The notes: generated by a model from the sequence alone, not told the origin. A stretch of 64,000 nucleotides of DNA from Conexibacter sp. CPCC 205762 (GCF_030646155.1 NZ_JAUTDN010000006.1:1-64000); one strand, 5' to 3'; positions 1 through 9,408 are shown, counted from the first letter of the stretch. A program made the numbers and translations.

Positions 1-75
1 GCCGCAGCGCCCGCCGCCGCAGCGCCCGCCGCCGCAGCGCCCGCCGCCGTCGCGCCCGCCGCTGCCGCCCTGCCA
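1..75 (+). repeat. 15-bp tandem repeat coding AAAPA
   Basis: Three identical copies of a 15-bp unit (1-15, 16-30, 31-45), a fourth with one codon changed (46-60) and a degenerate fifth (61-75). In frame they give alternating Ala/Pro, a flexible linker. The array may continue left of the window. Confidence 0.85.
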
Positions 76-1434
76 GCGCCCGCTGCGTCCGCAGCCGCCG
101 CGGCGCCGTCGATCGTCACGATCAGAGCGCCGCACGCGCCCGGCACGCCGGCCAGGTACGACCGCGTCCAGGTGCGCCGCTACGGCCCCGCCGGCGCCGG
201 CACGGTGCACCTGCTCGTGCCCGGAACGCTCGGCGGCGCGGCCGACTTCCACGTGCTCGCGCCGGCGCTCGTCAGACGCGTCCCGGGCCTGCAGGTGTGG
301 GCGCTGATGCGGCGCGAGGGCGCGCTCCACGACACGCGCGTGCTGGAGCGGGCGCGGGCCGGCAGGGTCAGCGTCCAGGAGGCGTTCGACTACTACCTCG
401 GCTGGCTCGCGAAGCCGTCGGTCAGCGACCACTACAGACCGCTCTCGGCGGCCGACTACGGGTTTGTCGGCAACTGGGGGCTGAAGGTCGCGATCGACGA
501 CCTCCACGCGGTCGTGGAGGAGGCGCGCAGAGCGCCGGGCAGAGGCGCGAGAGCGCGGCGCGTGATCCTCGGCGGCCACTCGCTCGGCGGCAGCGTCGCC
601 GGCATCTACGCCGCCTGGGAGTTCGACGGCCGCGCGGGCGCGAGCGACCTCGCCGGGATCGTCGAGATCGACGGCGGCGCCGGCGGTCTGCGCGACGGCG
701 CGCTCGCCAGCGCGGCCGACGCGAGAGCCGCGCTGGCGAGAATGGCCGGCAGACCGTTCACCGACCTGCTCGGTCTCGGGCTGCCGTGGATCGCGGGAGC
801 GTTCGGCGAGCTGAGCGCGCTCGCCGCCCACGTCGAGCCGACCGCGCCGTCGATCGGCCAGACCTTCCCGCTGCTGCCGGCGGCCTTCAGAGCGCCGTTC
901 CCGGTCACCAACCGCGGCCAGCTCGGCTACGCCTTCGACGCGAAGACCTCGCCGCCCGGCCTGTCGCTGATCCAGGTCCGCTCGGGCGCGCTGGCGGCGA
1001 GCGGCGATCCGCGCGACTGGGTCGACGACCCGCGCGAGCCGACGCCGATCGCCAACCTCGCCGACGCCTTCTCGCTGGAGCCGCTGGGCGCGATCGAGTG
1101 GTACTACCCGGCGCGCCTGTCGCTCGACGTCGGCGCCGCCTCGGCGCTGCGGCAGACGGCCGCCGCGAGCGCGCTCGGCCTGCGGGTCACGCGCGTCAGA
1201 CAGGTCGACGTGCCGCTCTACGCCTTCGGCGCCGCGCTCGCCGGCAGAGACGGCGCGCTGAAGACGGGCGCCGAGCGCTACAAGTCGCTCTCGCAGATCC
1301 CCAGCGTCACCTACGTCGACCGCTCGGCGACCTACTCCCACCTCGACCCGCTGCTCGCCGCCCCCGCCCGCAGCGCGCTCGTGAAGACGCTGACGCCGTG
1401 GCTGAGACGGACGATGAAGCGACCGCTGCGGTGA
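1..1434 (+). CDS. alpha/beta hydrolase, probably exported (5' end cut off)
   Basis: The frame is open from base 1, so the true start lies outside the window; GTG at 172 is only an internal candidate. The first ~50 residues are Ala/Pro-rich with AAAPA pentapeptides, the look of a linker behind a signal peptide or lipid anchor. The hydrolase fold follows: an oxyanion-type LLVPGT segment near the start of the domain, then the nucleophile elbow GGHSLGGS at about bases 571-594, the lipase/esterase G-x-S-x-G signature. A late YSHLD segment near the C-terminus could hold the catalytic His. Substrate is unknown. Arginine is often encoded by AGA here, as in other exported proteins of the window. Not obviously co-transcribed with the next gene, from which an AT-richer gap separates it. 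Confidence 0.75.
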   Translation, partial: AAAPAAAAPAAAAPAAVAPAAAALPAPAASAAAAAPSIVTIRAPHAPGTPARYDRVQVRRYGPAGAGTVHLLVPGTLGGAADFHVLAPALVRRVPGLQVWALMRREGALHDTRVLERARAGRVSVQEAFDYYLGWLAKPSVSDHYRPLSAADYGFVGNWGLKVAIDDLHAVVEEARRAPGRGARARRVILGGHSLGGSVAGIYAAWEFDGRAGASDLAGIVEIDGGAGGLRDGALASAADARAALARMAGRPFTDLLGLGLPWIAGAFGELSALAAHVEPTAPSIGQTFPLLPAAFRAPFPVTNRGQLGYAFDAKTSPPGLSLIQVRSGALAASGDPRDWVDDPREPTPIANLADAFSLEPLGAIEWYYPARLSLDVGAASALRQTAAASALGLRVTRVRQVDVPLYAFGAALAGRDGALKTGAERYKSLSQIPSVTYVDRSATYSHLDPLLAAPARSALVKTLTPWLRRTMKRPLR

Positions 1435-1473
1435 GCGCGCTAGCTCTGGTGAGTGCTACACCTAGGAATAAAG

Positions 1474-1493
1474 CGGTGCTACTTTTAGCACCG
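1474..1493 (+). promoter_or_regulatory. perfect 7-bp inverted repeat abutting the ATPase start
   Basis: CGGTGCT (1474-1480) and AGCACCG (1487-1493) form a perfect dyad with a 6-base loop; the last G is the first base of the GTG start codon. The half-site GTGCTAC recurs at 1453-1459. The gap is much more AT-rich than its surroundings. It could be an operator or an mRNA hairpin occluding the start. A TACTTT hexamer at 1480-1485 would suit the -10 of a leaderless transcript. Confidence 0.5.
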
Positions 1494-2605
1494 TGACCGT
1501 CAGCAGTCCCTTCATCTACGACGAGCCGCTCGCGGCGGAGGAGCTGATCGGGCGGCAGAACGCCCTCGCACTGCTGCGAGAGCGCGCCCTCGACGGGCGC
1601 AACAGCCGTCTGGAGGGGCCGCGCCGCTTCGGCAAGACCTCGCTGGTCCGGGCCGTGCTCGACACCGCCAAGGCCGACGGCGCGCACGCGATCGAGGTCA
1701 ACTTCCTCGGCTGCGTGACGCCGGCCGACGTCGCCGAGCGGATCGAGCTGGCCTACCGCGCCCAGCTCGAGCGGCCGCTGCAGCAGTGGTTCAAGGCCGT
1801 CGTGCGGACGCTCAGGCCGACGTTCAGCGCGGCTCCGGGCGGCGTCGGCGCGTCGATCGAGCCGCAGGTGACCGCGCCGGGGCTGCCGGAGCGGCTCGCG
1901 CTGCCGAGACGGGTGCTGGAGCGCACCGGCCGCACCTGCGTGATCGCGTTCGACGAGTTCCAGGAGGTCTTCCGGATCGACTCGATGCTGCCGAGCGTCT
2001 TCCGCTCGGTGATCGAAGGGCAGCGCGAGGCGGCCGCCTACCTCTTCTGCGGCTCCCACCCGGGATTGATGCGCGAGCTGTTCTCGGACCGCCGCCACGC
2101 CTTCTTCGGCCAGGCCGCGCCGGTCGAGCTGGAGCCGCTGCCGGAGGTCGACCTGGCCGACGCGCTGACGGCGCGGTTCGAGCAGCACGGACGCGGCCTC
2201 GGCGAGGCCTTCGAGCCGTTGCTCGACGCCGCCGAAGGGCATCCGCAGCGCACGATGCTGCTCGCGCACCATCTGTTCGCCGAGACGAAGAGGGGCACGA
2301 CGGCCGACCTGATGACGTGGACACGCGCGCACGCGAACGCCACGCGCGAGGTCGCGGGCGAGATCCAGGTCGTCTGGGACGGCTGCAGCCGGCTCGAGCG
2401 GCGGCTGCTGAAGACGATCGCCCATCTCACCGTGCCGCTGACCGGCCGCGACGCGCAGGAGCGCTTCGGGCTCGTCAAGAGCGGCTCGACGCAGGTCGCC
2501 GTCGACCGGCTGCTGCGCGACGGCACGCTCGTCGTCGACCGCACGACGCGCAGCGGCTGGCGGATCGTCGACCCGTTCCTCGCCGCCTGGCTGCGCGGCG
2601 AGTGA
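1493..2605 (+). CDS. AAA/STAND-like P-loop ATPase (archaeal-type ATPase family)
   Basis: A 370-residue protein of the 'archaeal ATPase' (PF01637-like) group, whose members are mostly of unknown role. Walker A is GPRRFGKTS at residues 42-50, Walker B the hydrophobic run ending FDEFQE near residue 150. The last ~80 residues (after the ERRLLKTIAHL segment) look like a winged helix, normal for the family. GTG at 1493 is the first start after the palindrome; there is no good Shine-Dalgarno, so the message may be leaderless. Monocistronic: it runs towards the opposite-strand VWA gene 28 bases downstream. Such ATPases are sometimes mobile or linked to nucleases, but none is seen nearby. Confidence 0.8.
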   Translation: MTVSSPFIYDEPLAAEELIGRQNALALLRERALDGRNSRLEGPRRFGKTSLVRAVLDTAKADGAHAIEVNFLGCVTPADVAERIELAYRAQLERPLQQWFKAVVRTLRPTFSAAPGGVGASIEPQVTAPGLPERLALPRRVLERTGRTCVIAFDEFQEVFRIDSMLPSVFRSVIEGQREAAAYLFCGSHPGLMRELFSDRRHAFFGQAAPVELEPLPEVDLADALTARFEQHGRGLGEAFEPLLDAAEGHPQRTMLLAHHLFAETKRGTTADLMTWTRAHANATREVAGEIQVVWDGCSRLERRLLKTIAHLTVPLTGRDAQERFGLVKSGSTQVAVDRLLRDGTLVVDRTTRSGWRIVDPFLAAWLRGE

Positions 2606-2633
2606 CGGGCGGGCCGGCGCCGCAGGCCGGCCG

Positions 2634-3611
2634 CTACGGCAGCCGGCCGGCGGAGAACATCGCCGCGGTGCCGGCGCCGAGCAGCAGGATCGCGCCCGCG
2701 ACGGCGAAGACGAAGGTGACCTCGCGCTTCTCGTCTCTGGTGCCGAGGCGGGAGCCGAGCGTTCTGTAGATCTGCGCCAGCTCCTGGTCGTCCTGCGCCT
2801 GGAAGGCGCGGCCGCCGGAGGAGTCGGCGATCGCCTGCAGCGTCTCCGGATCGGGCGGGACCGGCAGCGGCGGCTGGCCCGGCTCGGGGTTCGGCACGGT
2901 CGCGTCGGAGGTGCCGAGCGCGATCGTGTAGATCGGGATCTTCGCCTCGCCGGCGGCGTGCGCGACCGCGACCGGGTCGCGGCCGATCGTCGTCGCGCCG
3001 TCGGACAGCAGCACGATCGCGGCCGGCACCTTCTCGCCCGCCTCCTGCTGGCGGTCGAGCGTGTCGAGCGCGACCTGCAGCGCGTCGCCGGTCGCGGTGC
3101 CGCCGTCGGCGACCTGGTTGTCGATCATCAGGCGGATCGTGTCGTGGTCGCGCGTCGGCGGCTGGGTGCCGTCGGGGACGTCGGAGTAGGTCGTCACGCC
3201 GACTCTGATCGCCGCCGGGATCTGGTCGAGGAATCTGCCCGCGGCGCGCTTGGCGGCGGTCATCCGGTCGGGGTTGACGTCCTGCGCGAGCATCGAGCGC
3301 GAGTGGTCGGTGACGAGCATGATCGACGCTCTCTCGACCGGCACCGCGACCGTCCGCTGCGGCTTCGCGAGCGCCAGCGCCAGCACCGCCAGAGCCGCCA
3401 GCAGCAGCCCGGCGGGCAGGTGTCTCTTCCACGCCGGCACCGTCCCCGCCGCCAGCTTGAGCGTCGAGACGCCCGTGAAGCGGACGGCGTATCTGTCGCC
3501 GCGCTTGCGGTTGGCGACCATCATGCCGATCAGCGCCGGCACGGCCAGCAGCGCCAGCAGCACCAGCGGCGTGCCGAACGACAGCGGGAAGGCGAACGGG
3601 AGCGCGCTCAC
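2634..3611 (-). CDS. VWA-domain membrane protein (BatA/BatB-like), second copy
   Basis: 325 residues: a hydrophobic N-terminal segment (~10-30), a second around 65-82, a von Willebrand factor A domain (~95-290) and a C-terminal transmembrane helix (~300-320). The MIDAS metal site is present as DHSRS (D-x-S-x-S), with the downstream SDG loop. This is the usual layout of aerotolerance-type BatA/BatB proteins found with MoxR and DUF58 proteins. The GTG start at 3611 overlaps the DUF58 stop by 4 bases, implying translational coupling. It is the last gene of the htrA-moxR operon and a diverged paralogue of the VWA gene at 5606-6583. Substrate or partner unknown; a role in envelope protein assembly or stress is inferred. 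Confidence 0.85.
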   Translation of the reverse strand: MSALPFAFPLSFGTPLVLLALLAVPALIGMMVANRKRGDRYAVRFTGVSTLKLAAGTVPAWKRHLPAGLLLAALAVLALALAKPQRTVAVPVERASIMLVTDHSRSMLAQDVNPDRMTAAKRAAGRFLDQIPAAIRVGVTTYSDVPDGTQPPTRDHDTIRLMIDNQVADGGTATGDALQVALDTLDRQQEAGEKVPAAIVLLSDGATTIGRDPVAVAHAAGEAKIPIYTIALGTSDATVPNPEPGQPPLPVPPDPETLQAIADSSGGRAFQAQDDQELAQIYRTLGSRLGTRDEKREVTFVFAVAGAILLLGAGTAAMFSAGRLP

Positions 3612-4516
3612 GAGAGGTGCCGCCCCAGCTCGCCGAGCCAGTCGCCCTGCGTCGACAGCGCGACGTGCGAGACCTGCAGCCGCCGCAGCTCGCGCGCGAC
3701 TCTCTCGCGCCGCTCGCGCTCGATCTGCTCGAAGCGGTCGCGGACCGATCTGCGCGAGGTGTCGACCTCGACGCGCTCACCGGTCTCGGGGTCGACGACC
3801 GCCAGCCGCCCGACCGCCGGGACCGACTCCTCGCGCGGGTCGCGGATCTCGACGGCGAGCACCGAGTGGCGCTGCGCGAGCGCCCCCAGCGGCCGTCTCC
3901 AGGTGTCCTCCTCACGCCAGTCGGAGATCACGACGACGAGCCCCGGCTGCGTCGCGACGCGGCCGATCCGGCGCAGCGCCTCGGTCATCGCGGCGGGGTC
4001 GTCGTAGCCGTCGGGCGCGACGCCCTCGGCGATCGCGCGCTGGAGCGCGACGACGCCCGGCTTGGAGGCGCGCGGCGGATGCAGCCGCGGCACGCCGGCG
4101 CCGAACGTCATCAGCGCGACGCGGCCGGCGCGGCGGATCGCCAGCCGCCCGATCACGTGCGTGACGCCCTCGGCGACGTCGAACTTGAGCCGGTCGGCGG
4201 TGCCGAACGCCATCGAGGGGGAGAGGTCGAGCGCGATCCAGGTCGTCAGCGTCCGCTCCGGCACGTGCAGCCGCACGTGCGGCTCGCCGGTGCGGGCGGT
4301 CGCGGCCGCGTCGATCTGGCGCACGTCGTCGCCGACCTCGTACGGGCGCAGCTGCGCCAGCTCGGTGCCGGCGCCGAGGCCGGCGGCGCGGCGATCGCCC
4401 GGCAGCGCGCCCGAGGCGCGCCTGGCGACGATCAGGTCGAGCCCCTCCAGCAGGCCGTGCGGTATCGGGCCGGGGCCCTGGCTGCCGGCGGGACGTGTGA
4501 GGCGCGGCGCGGGCAT
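3608..4516 (-). CDS. DUF58 domain protein
   Basis: 302 residues with the DUF58 core: the ELAQLRPYEVGDDVRQIDA segment around residue 50 matches the family's 'Y..GD..R.IDW' signature, followed by a VWA-like fold (ALDLSPSMAFG). DUF58 proteins almost always pair with MoxR ATPases and VWA membrane proteins; the complex is thought to act as a chaperone or metal-insertion machine. ATG at 4516 lies 8 bases from the moxR stop, with AGGA just upstream. The stop overlaps the GTG of the next VWA gene. No transmembrane helix is evident, unlike some DUF58 proteins that carry two. Confidence 0.88.
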   Translation of the reverse strand: MPAPRLTRPAGSQGPGPIPHGLLEGLDLIVARRASGALPGDRRAAGLGAGTELAQLRPYEVGDDVRQIDAAATARTGEPHVRLHVPERTLTTWIALDLSPSMAFGTADRLKFDVAEGVTHVIGRLAIRRAGRVALMTFGAGVPRLHPPRASKPGVVALQRAIAEGVAPDGYDDPAAMTEALRRIGRVATQPGLVVVISDWREEDTWRRPLGALAQRHSVLAVEIRDPREESVPAVGRLAVVDPETGERVEVDTSRRSVRDRFEQIERERRERVARELRRLQVSHVALSTQGDWLGELGRHLS

Positions 4517-4524
4517 GACGTTCC

Positions 4525-5583
4525 TCAGGCCGCGGCTTCCGGACGGCGGAGGTGGTCGGCCGGCGGCTCGTCGACGGCGCTGAAGACGCGGCCGAGCACG
4601 TCGTCGGCGGAGACGTTCTCCGTCAGCGCGTCATAGGAGAGCACGATCCGGTGGCGCAGCACGTCGAGCGCGAGGTCGCGCACGTCGGCGACGGCGACGT
4701 AGCCGCGGCCGCGCAGCAGCGCCAGCGCGCGCGCCGCTCTGACGAGGCCGATCGGCCCGCGCGGGCTGGCGCCGTACTCGACGTAGGGGGCGACGTCGTC
4801 GAGGCCGTAGCGCTCGGGCCGCCGCGTCGCGTCGGCGAGCGTGACGGCGTACTGGATCACCTCGCGGTCGACCAGCACCCTGTCGGCGGCCGCGGCGAAG
4901 CGGTCGAGGTCCGCGATCGACAGCCGCTCGCGCGGCGCGGCGGCGTGGCCGAGCGAGCGGTCGACGACGGCCGCCTCCTCGCTCATCGTCGGGTAGTCGA
5001 CCAGCACCTTCATCAGGAAGCGGTCGACCTGCGCCTCGGGCAGCGGGTAGGTGCCCTCGGACTCGATCGGGTTCTGCGTCGCGAGCACGAGGAACGGGCG
5101 GGGAGTGGGATGCGTCTCGCCGCCTATCGTCACCTGCTGCTCCTGCATCACCTCCAGCAGCGCCGACTGCACCTTCGCGGGCGCGCGGTTGATCTCGTCG
5201 GCGAGCAGGAAGTTGCCGAAGACGGGGCCCAGCTCGGTCTCGAAGCGGCCCGTGTCGGGGCGGTAGACGCGCGTGCCGATCAGGTCGGCCGGGACCAGGT
5301 CCGGCGTGAACTGGATCCGCTTGAAGCTGCCGCCGAGCACCTGCGCGAGCGTCTTCACCGTCAGCGTCTTGGCGAGGCCGGGAACGCCCTCCAGCAGCAC
5401 GTGGCCGCCGGCCAGCAGGGCGACCAGCAGCCGCTCCAGCATCGCGTCCTGGCCGACGATCACGCGCTTGATCTCGTGCAGCGCCTCCTCCAGCGCGTCG
5501 CGCGGCGCCTCCCTGCGCGGGAAGCGGTCGGCCGGCGGCTGCTCCTGGGGCTGCTCGGGAGTGGGCGGGATGTCGAAGCTCAC
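4525..5583 (-). CDS. MoxR-family AAA+ ATPase
   Basis: 352 residues, a usual length for MoxR. Walker A is GVPGLAKT (~residue 65), followed by the FKRIQFTPDLVPADLIG stretch typical of the family, Walker B LLADEINRA and sensor 1 ATQNP. The C-terminal lid contains the GASPRG arginine-finger region. The GTG start at 5583 is preceded by AAGGAG at 9 bases. The first ~30 residues are Pro/Gln-rich. It sits between the first VWA gene (22-base gap) and the DUF58 gene, so the three products probably form one ATP-driven complex on membrane-anchored VWA partners. Confidence 0.93.
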   Translation of the reverse strand: MSFDIPPTPEQPQEQPPADRFPRREAPRDALEEALHEIKRVIVGQDAMLERLLVALLAGGHVLLEGVPGLAKTLTVKTLAQVLGGSFKRIQFTPDLVPADLIGTRVYRPDTGRFETELGPVFGNFLLADEINRAPAKVQSALLEVMQEQQVTIGGETHPTPRPFLVLATQNPIESEGTYPLPEAQVDRFLMKVLVDYPTMSEEAAVVDRSLGHAAAPRERLSIADLDRFAAAADRVLVDREVIQYAVTLADATRRPERYGLDDVAPYVEYGASPRGPIGLVRAARALALLRGRGYVAVADVRDLALDVLRHRIVLSYDALTENVSADDVLGRVFSAVDEPPADHLRRPEAAA

Positions 5584-5605
5584 GGGTCTCTGCTCCTTGT
5601 CAGTG

Positions 5606-6583
5606 TCAGATGGGGCGGCCGAACATGCCGAGCGAGAGGCCGGCGCCGACCAGCAGCAGCACCAGGCCGGCGCCGGCGAACCAGACGGTGATCTGCCGCG
5701 TCTCTTCTCTCGTCCCGAGCTGCGAGCCGAGTCTCTCGTAGACGGCGTTGAGTCTGCCGGCGTCCTGCGCGCTGAACGTCTCCGCGCCGGTCACGTCGGC
5801 GATTCTGGCGAGCGCCTGAGGATCGGGCGGGACGCGCTCGACTCTCTCGGTGCCGCCGGGTCCGGTCGTCGTGATCGTGCCCTCGTCGGTGCCGAACGCG
5901 ACGGTGTAGATCGGGATTCTCAGTCTCGCGGCCTCGGCGGCGACGGTGACCGGGTCCTCGCCCTGGACCGACTTGCCGTCCGAGATCAGCACGATCGCCG
6001 ACGGCGGCATTCTGCCTCTCTCGCCGGGCTGCGTCTTCAGCACCGACAGCGCGGTCCGGATCGCGTCGCCGGTCGCGGTCGTGCCGCGGACGGAGAGGCG
6101 GTCGATCGCGTTGTCGACGTCGAGCCGGTCGCGCGTGGGGCTCTGCAGCACGGTCGCGCTGGAGCCGAAGGCGATCACGCCGACGTTGACCTCTCTCGGC
6201 ACTCTCTCGACGAAGCGGCGCGCGGCGCGCTTGGCGGCGATCAGCCGGTTGGGGTCGACGTCGGTCGCCAGCATCGAGCCGGAGACGTCGGTCAGCAGCA
6301 CGATCGAGGCGCGCTCGACCGGCACCTTCTTCTTCGTCTCAGGCCGCGCGACCGCGATCAGCAGGGCGGCGATCGCGAGCAGGAAGAAGACGATCGGCAG
6401 GTGCCGTCCGCCGCCCGGCCGCCGCGGCGCGATCGACGACTGCATCCGCGGCGCGGCGAACGAGGCCGCCGCCGCGCGCCGGTTGCGCTGCGCCAGCACG
6501 TACCAGATCGCCAGCAGCGGAATGGCAAGCAGCAGCAGGAGGAGCCAAGCGTCCTCGAAATGCGGGAGGTGCAGGAAGCTCAC
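5606..6583 (-). CDS. VWA-domain membrane protein (BatA/BatB-like), first copy
   Basis: 325 residues, the same length as its paralogue at 2634-3611. N-terminal transmembrane segment (~12-30), second helix (~63-80), VWA domain with an intact MIDAS motif DVSGS, the later LISDG element and a C-terminal helix ending near residue 320. The GTG start at 6583 overlaps the HtrA stop by 4 bases. Arginine is often AGA. With MoxR and DUF58 it should form the membrane part of a MoxR/VWA system. Two paralogues on either side of moxR and DUF58 suggest a heterodimer like BatA/BatB. Confidence 0.87.
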   Translation of the reverse strand: MSFLHLPHFEDAWLLLLLLAIPLLAIWYVLAQRNRRAAAASFAAPRMQSSIAPRRPGGGRHLPIVFFLLAIAALLIAVARPETKKKVPVERASIVLLTDVSGSMLATDVDPNRLIAAKRAARRFVERVPREVNVGVIAFGSSATVLQSPTRDRLDVDNAIDRLSVRGTTATGDAIRTALSVLKTQPGERGRMPPSAIVLISDGKSVQGEDPVTVAAEAARLRIPIYTVAFGTDEGTITTTGPGGTERVERVPPDPQALARIADVTGAETFSAQDAGRLNAVYERLGSQLGTREETRQITVWFAGAGLVLLLVGAGLSLGMFGRPI

Positions 6584-7779
6584 GGCGCGTCGGCACGATC
6601 TCCGACCGTCACGTCGAACGTCAGCGTTCTGCCGTTGCGCTCGACCTGCATCTGGATTCTGTCGCCGGGCTCGTTTCTGCTGATGTTGGCGGCGACGTCA
6701 GCCGGCTCGGTGACGCTGCGCCCGTTGACGCTTCTGACCACGTCGCCGACCTGGATGCCCGCTCTCTGCGCCGGGCTGTCTCTTCTGACCTGGGCGACTC
6801 TCGCGCCGGTGCCGGCGGCGGACGTCGGCGAGGTCGAGATGCCGAGGTAGGGACGCGAGATCTTCTCGCCCTTCTCCAGCTTCGGCACGATCTGGCGCGC
6901 GGTGTTGGAGGGGACGGCGAAGCCGATGCCGATGTTGCCCTGCGAGCCCATGCCGCTGGTCGCGATCTGCGAGTTGACGCCGATCACGCGGCCGCCGGAG
7001 TCGAGCAGCGGGCCGCCCGAGTTGCCGGGGTTGATCGGGGCGTCGGTCTGGATCACCTGGTCGATCTCGAAGCCGTTGGGCGCCTGGATCGAGCGGCCGA
7101 GGCCGGAGACGATGCCCTCGGTGACGGTGCGGTCGAGGCCGAACGGGTTGCCGATCGCGACCGCGAAGTCGCCCACCTGGACGTTGCGCGAGTCGGCGAA
7201 GGCGAGCGGTCTGACGCCTCTCGGTATGCGGCTGGGCTCGATCGTGACGACGGCGAGGTCGGACGACTCGTCGGTGCCGAGCACGTCGCCGTCGATCGCG
7301 GCGCCGTCCTGGCCGAACTTGACGACGACGTGGCTGGCGCCGTCGGTCACGTGGTAATTGGTGACGAGCGTGCCCCTGTCGTCGATCAGGAAGCCGGTGC
7401 CCTGACCGGTGTTGGTGCGGATCGAGACGACGGCGGGGCTGGCCTGCGCGTAGATCGCGCCCGCGCGCGTCTGCCCCTGCTCCGGTCTGATCGGCTTGCT
7501 GGAGAGGGCCGGCAGCGCGTCCGGGGTGTTGCTGTCGTTGCCGCCGAGCAGGAAGAAGCCGGCGGCGACCCCGCCGCCGACGGCGAGCAGGACGACCAGC
7601 ACGCCGACGATCCACAGCCCGGTGCTGCTGCGCTTGGGTGGCGCGGAGGGCGGTTCCTGCGGCGTCTCGGTCGCGGGTCTCGGCGGTGGCGTGCGGTTCA
7701 GCGCGGACGCGCCGTCATCACGTGATTGATCGGACTCGGCTCGCCACGTGCCGGTCCACAGATGTCTCGGTGACCCCAT
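6580..7779 (-). CDS. htrA: HtrA/DegP-type trypsin-like serine protease with PDZ domain
   Basis: 399 residues from ATG 7779. The cytoplasmic N-terminus is Pro-rich (to ~50), then one transmembrane helix (~52-75), a trypsin-like domain and one C-terminal PDZ domain (~300-395). The catalytic triad is visible: His in TNYHV, Asp in SSDLAVV, Ser in GNSGGPLL. This is the layout of actinobacterial membrane-anchored HtrA proteases, which degrade or refold damaged envelope proteins. The frame stays open far upstream of 7779, but that part lies antisense to the phosphoesterase gene. No strong ribosome site precedes 7779, so the start may be off by a few codons. First gene of the operon with VWA/moxR/DUF58. 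Confidence 0.9.
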   Translation of the reverse strand: MGSPRHLWTGTWRAESDQSRDDGASALNRTPPPRPATETPQEPPSAPPKRSSTGLWIVGVLVVLLAVGGGVAAGFFLLGGNDSNTPDALPALSSKPIRPEQGQTRAGAIYAQASPAVVSIRTNTGQGTGFLIDDRGTLVTNYHVTDGASHVVVKFGQDGAAIDGDVLGTDESSDLAVVTIEPSRIPRGVRPLAFADSRNVQVGDFAVAIGNPFGLDRTVTEGIVSGLGRSIQAPNGFEIDQVIQTDAPINPGNSGGPLLDSGGRVIGVNSQIATSGMGSQGNIGIGFAVPSNTARQIVPKLEKGEKISRPYLGISTSPTSAAGTGARVAQVRRDSPAQRAGIQVGDVVRSVNGRSVTEPADVAANISRNEPGDRIQMQVERNGRTLTFDVTVGDRADAP

Positions 7780-7850
7780 CGGTAGGAACGAGGCTACCCG
7801 CAGACCCAAAGCCAACGTTAAGCGTTTCCCAGTGATTCCTGAGTGTTCGG

Positions 7851-9323
7851 TCAGCCCGGGCGGGAGGCGGGGCCGGGGGCGGGGTGGAGCGGCAGCGGGT
7901 CGGGCGGCAGCGGGCGCTGGCGGAAGTCGAAGGCGCTGCGCAGATCGCCGAGCTGGGGGACGGTCTCGCGCACGTCGGGGCGCGGGTCGGGGCGGCCGTC
8001 GCTGCGCGGGTCGATCCGCCGGCCGTGCAGGAAGTCGTCCTCGACGAAGCGGTTGAAGGCGTCGAACGACATCGTCACGTGGTCGACGTGGCCGCGGCGG
8101 GCGTACGGGCTGATGACGATCCCCGGCACGCGCAGCCCGTAGCCGTTGACGTCGACCGGCGGCGGCGCGACGTGGTCGTAGAAGCCGCCCCAGTCGTCCC
8201 AGGCGACGACGATCGCGGTCGAGCTCCAGTCGGGCCCGCGCATGACCGCGTCGACCAGGCGCGTGACATAGGCCTCGCCGGTTGCCGGCGTCGCCGGCGG
8301 GTGCTCGCTGTGGGTCTGGTCGGGCACGACCCAGCTGACGTTCGGCAGGTGGCCGCGGCGGGCGGCGCGCAGGAAGGCGCGCGTGTCCTGGATGTCCTTC
8401 AGCTGGTGGTCGGCGCGGACGGTCGAGAACGACGGCAGCGGGTTCCAGATCTCCGGCGTGGTCAGCCGCTGCGGGCCGGGCTTGCAGTTGTCGTCGCCGT
8501 CGGCGCAGTCGGGCTGGAGACCGGTGTGGACGTAGTAGCGCCAGCTGACGTGGGCTCTGTGCAGCAGCCAGGTGAGGTCGGTCCAGGCGTAGTTGGCGCG
8601 CTTGCGCAGCAGCCGCAGCTCGTGCGCGCTGCGCGGATGGTGGCCGTCGATCTCGCCGGGGTGGAAGCCCTGCAGCTCGTCGTCGTTGACGCACGACATC
8701 GGGTCGTCCTGTCTGCTGCAGCGGGCCGACCAGCCGGAGACGAGGAAGAGGTGCGACGGCAGGCTCCACGAGGCGACCGACTCGAACAGGTGGTCGGTGA
8801 GCGTGTAGTCGTGCGCCCAGCGCCAGTAGTTGGGGATCTCGCGCGCGTCGTGGTAGCCCATCACGTCCGGCGGGGTCGACGACTCGCAGGCGAGCGCGAC
8901 GCCGCCGCAGCCGCGCCCGGCGGCCGACTCGGCGACTCTGACGAAGCCGTCCATGCGGCCGCCGTCGGCGTCGGCCTTGGCCGGCGCGGCGTCGTGGGGG
9001 CCGCCGCCGTTGATCTGCTGCGGGTCGTGGTAGGGCCGGTCGCAGCGGCCGCGGCGCGGATCCGGCACGCAGACGCTGAAGCGGCCGTCGCGCGCCGGTA
9101 TCCCGTCGGCGCCGGGGAAGGTGCCGAAGTAGGAGTCGAACGAGCGGTTCTCCTGCATCACGACGATCACGTGTCTGATCTTGTGGATCCCCGCGCCGGC
9201 CGCCACCGGCGCGCCGTGGACCGCGGGGGTCGAGCCGCCGCAGCCGGCGAGCGCCAGCGCGGCGGCCACCGCGCCCGCGCTCGCCGCGGCGACGGTGCGT
9301 CGTCGGGGCCTGATCGCAACCAC
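7851..9323 (-). CDS. phosphoesterase-family lipoprotein (phospholipase C / acid phosphatase-like)
   Basis: 490 residues from GTG 9323. The N-terminus has Arg-rich residues, a hydrophobic stretch and the lipobox LAGC (~26-29), so it is predicted to be exported and lipid-anchored. The mature domain begins with [17 protein letters not shown], the hallmark of the PF04185 phosphoesterase family (phospholipase C and acid phosphatase AcpA), where the Asn/Glu and later His/Asp residues bind metal. Further family features are the HSEHPP and [10 protein letters not shown] segments. The substrate, phospholipid or phosphomonoester, cannot be told. It shares its upstream region with the divergent ytoQ gene. 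Confidence 0.9.
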   Translation of the reverse strand: MVAIRPRRRTVAAASAGAVAAALALAGCGGSTPAVHGAPVAAGAGIHKIRHVIVVMQENRSFDSYFGTFPGADGIPARDGRFSVCVPDPRRGRCDRPYHDPQQINGGGPHDAAPAKADADGGRMDGFVRVAESAAGRGCGGVALACESSTPPDVMGYHDAREIPNYWRWAHDYTLTDHLFESVASWSLPSHLFLVSGWSARCSRQDDPMSCVNDDELQGFHPGEIDGHHPRSAHELRLLRKRANYAWTDLTWLLHRAHVSWRYYVHTGLQPDCADGDDNCKPGPQRLTTPEIWNPLPSFSTVRADHQLKDIQDTRAFLRAARRGHLPNVSWVVPDQTHSEHPPATPATGEAYVTRLVDAVMRGPDWSSTAIVVAWDDWGGFYDHVAPPPVDVNGYGLRVPGIVISPYARRGHVDHVTMSFDAFNRFVEDDFLHGRRIDPRSDGRPDPRPDVRETVPQLGDLRSAFDFRQRPLPPDPLPLHPAPGPASRPG

Positions 9324-9408
9324 GCCAGCGATCGTCCGCCCGCATTCTCAAGCTGCGCTCAGCTTTCCGGATGGCTCCGGTATGAGCAGGCTGGCTAGAG
9401 TGCCGGCC

